A stretch of 64,000 bases of DNA from Metellina segmentata (taxonomy: Eukaryota; Arthropoda; Arachnida; Araneae; Tetragnathidae), in NCBI GenBank assembly GCA_947359465.1, contig OX375878.1:75684416-75748415 (forward strand), read 5' to 3'. Shown piece after piece: positions 58,327 through 64,000 of this stretch (position 1 is the stretch's first letter; every line of letters begins with the position of its first letter). Position numbers and translations under genes: made by a program. The notes under the pieces were generated by a model. It did no database searches. It worked only from the letters and a program-made list of their open reading frames with translations, and was not told where the DNA came from.

Positions 58327-58545
58327 CAGAGATGGATAGAAGGCGGAGGAGTCGACCCCCGTGAAGTTGGGGTATGCCTGGTGCTCGTAGAGCCTCGGGT
58401 GATAGGTGGTGAGCAGCCGGGAGTCGTAGGTGGCGGGCAGGGAGCACACCGTCGAGGAGTCCACCCCCGAAGAAGTGCGCCCGGATGCGTCTCCCCCGCA
58501 GCACGGGGAGGAGACGGAGCTCGTGCTGGTGCTCCCCACCATCAG
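58327..58545 (-). CDS. Irx: Iroquois homeobox gene, N-terminal internal exon
   Basis: Encodes 73 residues starting Leu-Met-Val-Gly after a strong acceptor (pyrimidine-rich tract ending TTTCAG) and ending at a consensus donor (CTG/GTAAGT). The peptide shows Iroquois N-terminal features: a CC motif, a VCS motif followed by YDSRLL, a YPRL-like segment and the block GVDSSAFYPSL at the 3' end. In family members a short segment with an FGYPYPS-like motif precedes the LM residues, so a further upstream exon is expected. The ATG at 58542-58540 could act as a start if the acceptor is not used, but the acceptor and the family pattern argue that this is an internal exon. It lies 40 kb from the next exon. 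The exon is much more GC-rich than its surroundings. Product: transcription factor N-terminus, function of this block unknown. Confidence 0.85.
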
Positions 58546-58659
58546 CTGAAACGAAAGCACACCATCAATATGCATGGAATTGATTAGTGCTCTTTTTCTC
58601 AGTCCCCCTTCCCCTTACAAATCCTACCACCGGTGAAGATGCTTGAGATTAACAGGGAC

Positions 58660-59960
58660 GTTTGAAACAGAACAGAAAACAAATTGAATTCATTTGGGGT
58701 TCCCATATACGTAGGTCTCGCATAGGAACACGTCCATTGATAAATACTAGGATGTTGATTTGCATTGGTGAGTAACATTGATGAACAGTAAGGTTTCCAG
58801 CTGCTTTGGAGTAAAGTAACCTGGATGTAGAAAAATTATACTAAGGTAGATAATGAAATAACGTCGCACTGGGGTAACAAAAGGGGCTATGGAAATGATA
58901 CTAAAAGTACATAGATAGTTACCAAACCAATCAGTAGAAACAGGTCTATTTTAAATAATACAGAACACAAATTACAATCGTTTTGGGTGTCCATGGAAGT
59001 GGGTCAATCATACAAACACATCCTTTGATAATGCCACTATGTTATTGATTTAAACTGGTAGGCAAAACTTAAGGAACAGTAAGGTTTCCAGCTGCTTTGC
59101 AGTGAAGTGAGTTAGGTGTAGGGAAATGATACAAAGGTAGGTGGAGTAGGTAGTTAATTCACGTCGCACGGAAGCAACACAACGAGCTATGAAAATGGTA
59201 CTAAAAGTCATTATATAGTTACCAAACCTATCAATAGATGCATGGATATTTTAAACAGTACAGCACACGAATTACGTTCGTTTTGGTTTACCGTACAAGA
59301 GGGTCGATCATATGAACACATCATTCGATAATATCACGATGTTATTGATTTACACTCGTGAAAACTTAAGGGACAATAAAGTTTCCAGCTGCTATGCAGT
59401 GAAGCGAGTTGGATGTGGGGAAATGATGCAAAGATAGCAACGGGCTATGATACTGAAAGTACTTAGATAGATACCAAATCGTTCGGTATAAACACTGACG
59501 ATTGAAAGAGAACGCAAATTGAGTACGTTTTGGGTTCCCATTGAAGTGGAGTCTCGAATAAGGACACATCCTATGTTAATACTAGGGTGTTGTTGATTTG
59601 CACGGATGGGCAATACTTAGGTACAGTAAGGTTTTCAACTAATACTTTGCAGGGAAGTGACCTGTATGTCGGAAAATAGCACAAAATATATGTCGATAGT
59701 TACCAAACTGATCAGTTAAAACAGGGATATATTGGAAACAATGCAGAACACAAATTACGTCCGTTTTGGGTTTCCATATACGTGGGGTCTCGCATACGAA
59801 CACATCCTTTGATAATACCACGATGTTGTTATTTCTGCTATGCAAAACTTAAGGAATAGTAAAGTTTTCAGCTGCTATTTTTCAATGAAATGACCTGGAT
59901 GTAGGAAAACTATACAAAAGGTGTGCCAATAGTTACCAAAACCAAAACGATGACAACAAC
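58660..59960. repeat. Degenerate tandem array, five units of 230-300 bp
   Basis: AAGGTTTCCAGCTGCTTTG and variants recur at 58790, 59091, 59378, 59628 and 59861. Other shared parts are CACAAATTACGTTCGTTTTG, a GGGTCT or GGGTC variant and ACACATCCTTTGATAAT. Units 1 to 3 contain a piece of SINE family 1 tail (CGTCGCAC.GG.GCAACA), which shrinks in later units. The SINE piece therefore predates at least part of the amplification. Confidence 0.88.
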
Positions 59961-62404
59961 AGTAGGGACATTAAAGCGTCTATGAACTGAAGTGGTGATA
60001 TTGTACTGGGTGCCATGGGACTAAAATGTAATTAAGAAAGCAGGGGGGGGGAATAGAGTTGTCGTTATGACTACCTTCGAACGAAAACTGTATGACTACC
60101 TGGATGCAAGCTTTTCACCGCTAGAGAATAAGATTGTGGATGAGTTGTTGTGTTCACAGAAACCCATTCTTAAATTCTCTTATTTCACTGTGTTCTATAA
60201 TTTAAATATGCACCAGTTTTGTATTGTTCTTAATATATTCTCGGTTACGTAAATCTTTAAATTCTGTTCGTTTAATTTTGAGGTTGAAACCCTTAATAAA
60301 AATGTCGTTCCTTAAGATCTACACGCCAGAGTATTTGAAGTAAAAACTCATGTTCATCACTTTTTACAAAAAATTATGTACCCTGTGTATTAAAGTTTTT
60401 TTAATTTCCTTTCCTAATGTCCGATCGATTCAATATTACTTACTATAGCACAACAAAGGACGATTTGTTTACACTTCGCGTTACACTGGTGTTCCTTGGG
60501 TTGTTTCGCGTTTCAGTTAATTTCAGACAACACATTCAGGTAACAATCTGCTTATAGTATATAAAGAGGCTATATATTCATTCGAGACGGCAAACACCCA
60601 TTCATTACCCCTGACCTCATTGTTTCTGTATCTGTTGAGTTACTTTGCAAAAATATTTTTTTTGTGCACTAATAGAGAAACTTTAAAGTTCCATATTTGA
60701 TCCCATTTGCTATCTCTATCTCCCCCTTCATTAAAAACTTTTACATCAGTCTTCTAACATACCTTCGTGAAACAACCCCTCCTTCTCAACAACGAATCTT
60801 GATTAAGAAAGCATCTTTTTAACTCCTCATACGAAGTTGAATTGAAAATTCAGCACTATCCATGACCAAAATGGACAATTACGCTTATTACAATTACTTT
60901 TAATGAGTGATCTGAATAAAGATGTAAACTGCTTGATAAAACTTTGGGATGCTGCTAGACTCCAAGAACTGTGTAACTGCAATTGAAAGCAGATAAAAGG
61001 TAACATATGTGATTTTAAATAAAAATTATCTTAAGTTCATACCGGACATGGTGTGATGGTGTCTTTCTTTGAATATATTTATTTGTTCAATAATGGAAAT
61101 AATCAATCTTCCTAAGAAATTAAAGGGTTGACTTCGTAGGTAATTGTTTTCACAAAAGTTCACATGAACATATTTACTGAATAAATGAAAATGGCCAAAT
61201 AGGAAGTTCATTTACTGTCGATTGAAATAGATAACTTACATTCAAACTAAACCGTAGCAAATGTATAACACAGAATCCATAAACTTAACTATTAAATAAT
61301 ACCGATGAGTTTCCAAAATTCAAATACCATTCCGTTACTATTTCGGGATATCTGTACAGATTAAAACTTTTGTTCACAGTAATTAATGCCTACGGAATAA
61401 GCTTAGAAGTTCAAAGATTTTTTTTTAATTCAAATATATAAATACGTATTTTATAATTTTTAAGGTATAAAAAGGTTTTTATTTTAAAATACTATATTTT
61501 ACTCTCGTCTTCAAGCATCTTTAAACTTTTTTACACCCAAATGCGTATTATTGAAACATAATTTTTCTTCATTAATCTAAATAGCTTTATTGGATGTTTG
61601 ATTTTTTTTACATACAAATATTAAATGCATTACTAAATCTAAATATGACTGATTCAACTATTAATTTTATCACCATGCCACTTCCTAATGTATAATTTGA
61701 TGAAGCTTGATGCTTTGACTTGATCCAAAGAAATCAAGGTTTTTGTTTATGTGATGATACATAAAAGCACAATATTTAAGACAAAATTACAGCTTACTAA
61801 CATGACTTCATTGCAACACGAATGATATCGGAGTAATAAATCAAGAAAGTTAACGTATGTGTATAAATGAAGCCTTAGTTTTCCTTCGTCACAGAGTTAA
61901 AGCATATTTTGATATCATTCAAAATGATGATTTTGAAGAAAATACAAACCAGGAAGTTATAAAAGTAGTTTTATCAAAATCATGAATCTGATAATGGGAG
62001 ACTGAAAAATAATGGAAACTGTCGATACATAATTTTTTTCTTGCTTTAAGTCGACTGTTTCCTGTAGTGGAATAGAATAAAACATTCGGTCGATATGGAT
62101 GGAAACCTTCCTTTGTCCACGGAGTTACTCAATGATAAATTCAAGAACATTACGCTAAAGATGCATTTTATTAGAAAAATGTAAGTGGCGCCATATAAAA
62201 AGATTTCAGAAGTAAATAATTTTTTTTCAAAGTTCCAATTCTTTTGTTCGACGACAAGACCAAAAATAAATATTTACCTCAATAAAATGAAACTACAGAT
62301 ATTTTGTGTTTATTGCAATTTTTAACTTTACACCAAATAAAATAACAAGACTTTAAGCGAAACTTTTAAAATATACGAAGCAAATCATTTGGAGTTAATA
62401 GTTT

Positions 62405-62585
62405 TTAAATTACCCCTTCCTCCATCGGCACTACGAAGGCCAAACTGATGGCTATTTGTAAGAGAGCTACGACTAGTTAAGCCACCACTAATCTACCACC
62501 ACGTACATCCATGCGTTTACAAATCGGGATTTGTACCCAGTTTCTACTGGGTAGCAAATAAATGCTATGACCACTTTGTCAGGTT
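62405..62585 (-). repeat. SINE family 3, degraded copy
   Basis: Minus orientation. CGTACATCCATGCGTTTACA and AATCGGGATTTGTACCCAG match the family 3 head/B-box region; the body to the left is diverged. Confidence 0.55.
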
Positions 62586-63107
62586 GGTTGAGTTTTTTTT
62601 ATGGTGCAAGGCCTCTGAAGAAAAACCAACCAACATAGTCAAGCTGTGCCTACCATATTTGGCCAATCTGTGCCACAAACAAAACAGACAAGTAATGGAC
62701 ATACACACAACGAAAGCTTTGCTGACAGATGTGCGTAAGTAGTTGAATTTACGTCACAATGTAATAAAATAACGGACAGTTGGTTCCGAGATCAATCCCG
62801 AAGAACCATGATCGGGAAACGAGATCATCACCTGAGCTGGCATCCTACTTTCCAAACTTCCACACCAAGCCAACGTGATATTTGAGCCCATGGTACGTTT
62901 AGAGTGCACCAGCCCCATCCACACGACGGTCTTTGGTTGGATGAAGTTTCGAAGTCGCAGTCCTTCGGTTGCTAATCCGTGGCTCTACCAACTGGGCTAC
63001 CGCTGTCCTGACATAAACGATAGAAATACAGTCTAGGAGGAGTCGTACCTGCACCACCTACAACCCCAGATTGCTAGCACATCCATTGAGCCACGGTGGA
63101 CCACACT
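62585..63107 (-). repeat. SINE family 2 interrupted by a SINE family 1 insertion
   Basis: The family 2 tail and body occupy 62585-62727 (TTTTTATGGTGCAAGGCC, GTAATGGACATACACACAAC). The family 2 head resumes at about 63008-63107 (complement of a B box in GAGTCGTACCTGCACCACC and an A box in CCATTGAGCCACGG). The 280 bp between is a family 1 SINE. The order of insertion, family 2 first, is read directly from the nesting. Confidence 0.75.
62728..63007 (-). repeat. SINE family 1, full length, with tRNA-like promoter boxes
   Basis: Best representative of the family. On the minus strand it starts GGTAGCCCAGTTGGTAGAG (A-box-like), followed by ACTGCGACTTCGAAAC (B-box-like), as in a tRNA-derived RNA polymerase III promoter. 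The body and tail follow, ending at TTGAATTTACGTCACAATG in complement. A 6-bp CTGACA flanks both sides (62722-62727 and 63008-63013), consistent with a target duplication. Confidence 0.85.
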
Positions 63108-63204
63108 GTACCAAAGAGGCGGCTTTTGATATAAATATTGAATTTCGAATATTGGGCGCCCCTACGATATGAATTCCTAATTACAATACAGCCAGCTCAC
63201 ATAC

Positions 63205-63700
63205 CTGTGAGCAGAAAGTGCCTAAAGCTGTTTTTCGTCTGCAGAACAAAATCTTTGCAGAACAATTTTTCATTAATTTTATCAAAATTTCGGCCGGTTT
63301 TTTTTTAAATCATAAGTTACGATGTTCTGCAGTGCAAAGCGCGCTCCTTGACACACCTTTTTTTTTTTTTTTTTTTGCCTTTTCTAGCTACGGAACAATT
63401 TTCTTAAACCACCCAAATGACCAAAAACATTATATAAATAACTCATGTATGTCCAATGACAAAATATTTAACTTCAAAAGTTATGGACAGAATTGCAAAT
63501 TCTGAAAGTATGCCTTGGTTTTAAATAAATAAAGTAAGTTAAATAATTTTGATGTTTTATTAAGAATATGTAATTCTTTTTTAGCCGATAATTGTTTACG
63601 TCTGTTTTTGATTTTACTGCAGTCTTCAAAATTCCGACAAAATGCCTGCAGAACAATTGCAATTGTTTGTATTGTGGAACACTGAATATAATTCTGCACC
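63205..63700. repeat. Dispersed 500-bp repeat, copy B
   Basis: Direct-orientation relative of 34365-34855, sharing GTTCTGCAGTGCAAAGCG, TGTCCAATGACAAAATATTT and TTTTGATTTTACTGCAG. A T run of about 22 bases has expanded inside this copy. No coding sequence. Confidence 0.8.
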
Positions 63701-64000
63701 TGGGCCCGTGAGCGTAAACTCGCGCAGTACATAACAGTACCCACTATTTACTAAAAAGGTAGATTTCCTGTATGGTAGCTATGCTTATGAAAGGTCAATT
63801 TACCAGTGGAGGCCAATTCCATCAAAATACTTTTGCGTGGGAAACAAGGAAATTCCAAACACCCTCCACCCACCTGAAAATCACCTGCCTCTCTTCGAAC
63901 CTGGTCTTTCCCCTACAAAAACGAACCCCGTTTCCGTTTTTTAATGCCACAAATTTATTCACGGTAGCCGAACCCCTCTTAAGTTATGGAGAGAGCAAAC

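Larger units (their letters stand above)
4967..58545 (-). other. Irx: Iroquois-class homeobox gene, overall model
   Basis: Five coding exons on the minus strand join in one frame to give 526 residues plus stop: 58545-58327 (219 nt, ends phase 0), 18140-18046 (95 nt, ends phase 2), 16362-15953 (410 nt, ends phase 1), 10874-10134 (741 nt, ends phase 1) and 5082-4967 (116 nt with stop). Each junction has AG acceptor and GT donor. Introns are 40,186, 1,683, 5,078 and 5,051 bp. Domain order is N-terminal conserved block, DPW-containing linker, TALE homeodomain, acidic tail, IRO box and a serine-rich C-terminus, as in Iroquois nuclear transcription factors. In arthropods these act in dorsal, eye, sensory-organ and nervous-system patterning (family knowledge). 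The N-terminal exon is missing, so the model is 5' incomplete. Mirror-like affinity is suggested by the residues just before the homeodomain but is not proven. Confidence 0.9.
58546..64000. other. Irx: Upstream intron or 5' flank of the Iroquois gene
   Basis: The missing N-terminal coding exon should lie here or further right. I searched for an FGYPYPS-like coding segment with a donor and found none I could support. The region holds a degenerate tandem array (58.66-59.96 kb), SINEs at 62.4-63.1 kb and a dispersed repeat at 63.2-63.7 kb. Sequence from 59.96 to 62.4 kb is AT-rich with nothing recognisable. The last 150 bp become GC-richer. Confidence 0.5.

Noticed and set aside
58312..58575. 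Treating the whole 87-codon open frame as a single-exon gene
   Set aside because: The donor CTG/GTAAGT and acceptor TTTCAG cut it to 58327-58545, and the trimmed ends join family motifs in phase.
63860..64000. Possible N-terminal Irx exon because the minus strand contains TTCGGCTAC (Phe-Gly-Tyr)
   Set aside because: The frame reads FGYRE then stop, without the PYPS continuation or a phase-0 donor. I judge it a chance match.

Overview
This is an AT-rich arthropod window with one protein-coding gene on the minus strand. The repeat content (two or three tRNA-derived SINE families, many short non-autonomous DNA transposons, Helitron-like elements) and the gene structure suggest a chelicerate, most likely a spider; the species assignment is inference. 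The gene is an Iroquois-class (Irx, mirror/araucan/caupolican family) TALE homeobox transcription factor. Five coding exons can be placed and their splice phases agree throughout: 58545-58327, 18140-18046, 16362-15953 (homeobox), 10874-10134 (IRO box) and 5082-4967 (C-terminus with stop). Together they encode 526 residues. A short N-terminal exon lies beyond 58545 and was not found. The homeodomain flank resembles mirror more than araucan/caupolican from memory of the families, but orthology needs a tree.

Layout: 1-4966 is 3' flank or 3' UTR and holds a decayed Tc1-like element. 5083-10133 is an intron with a Helitron-like element, a hAT-like element with a perfect 8-bp target duplication, a SINE and an E-box-rich island. 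10875-15952 is an intron with a GC-richer island and a fold-back derivative of a Tc1/mariner element. 16363-18045 is a short intron. 18141-58326 is a 40-kb intron with no credible coding sequence. 58546-64000 is the upstream intron or flank, with a degenerate tandem array and nested SINEs.

The 40-kb intron has two kinds of content. One is a series of GC-richer, non-repetitive islands (about 23.1, 25.1, 31.5, 38.5-39.3, 41.9-42.3, 48.1, 49.4 and 52.1-52.9 kb) carrying recognisable transcription-factor motifs. These are good candidates for Irx enhancers or alternative promoters, since Irx loci in animals are known for long-range cis-regulation. The other is repeats: a 524-bp triplication, a cluster of four related terminal-inverted-repeat elements with 8-bp target duplications, satellites of 43, 50 and 138 bp, a CATCGATG-rich element, an inverted duplication, and a cluster of perfect hairpins.

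No rRNA gene, functional tRNA gene, CRISPR array or second intact protein-coding gene was seen. The best candidates for something unusual are the four-copy transposon family at 25.6-30.2 kb, the palindromic transposase derivative at 14.8-15.5 kb, the promoter-like island at 38.5-39.1 kb and the triplicated block at 19.7-21.3 kb.
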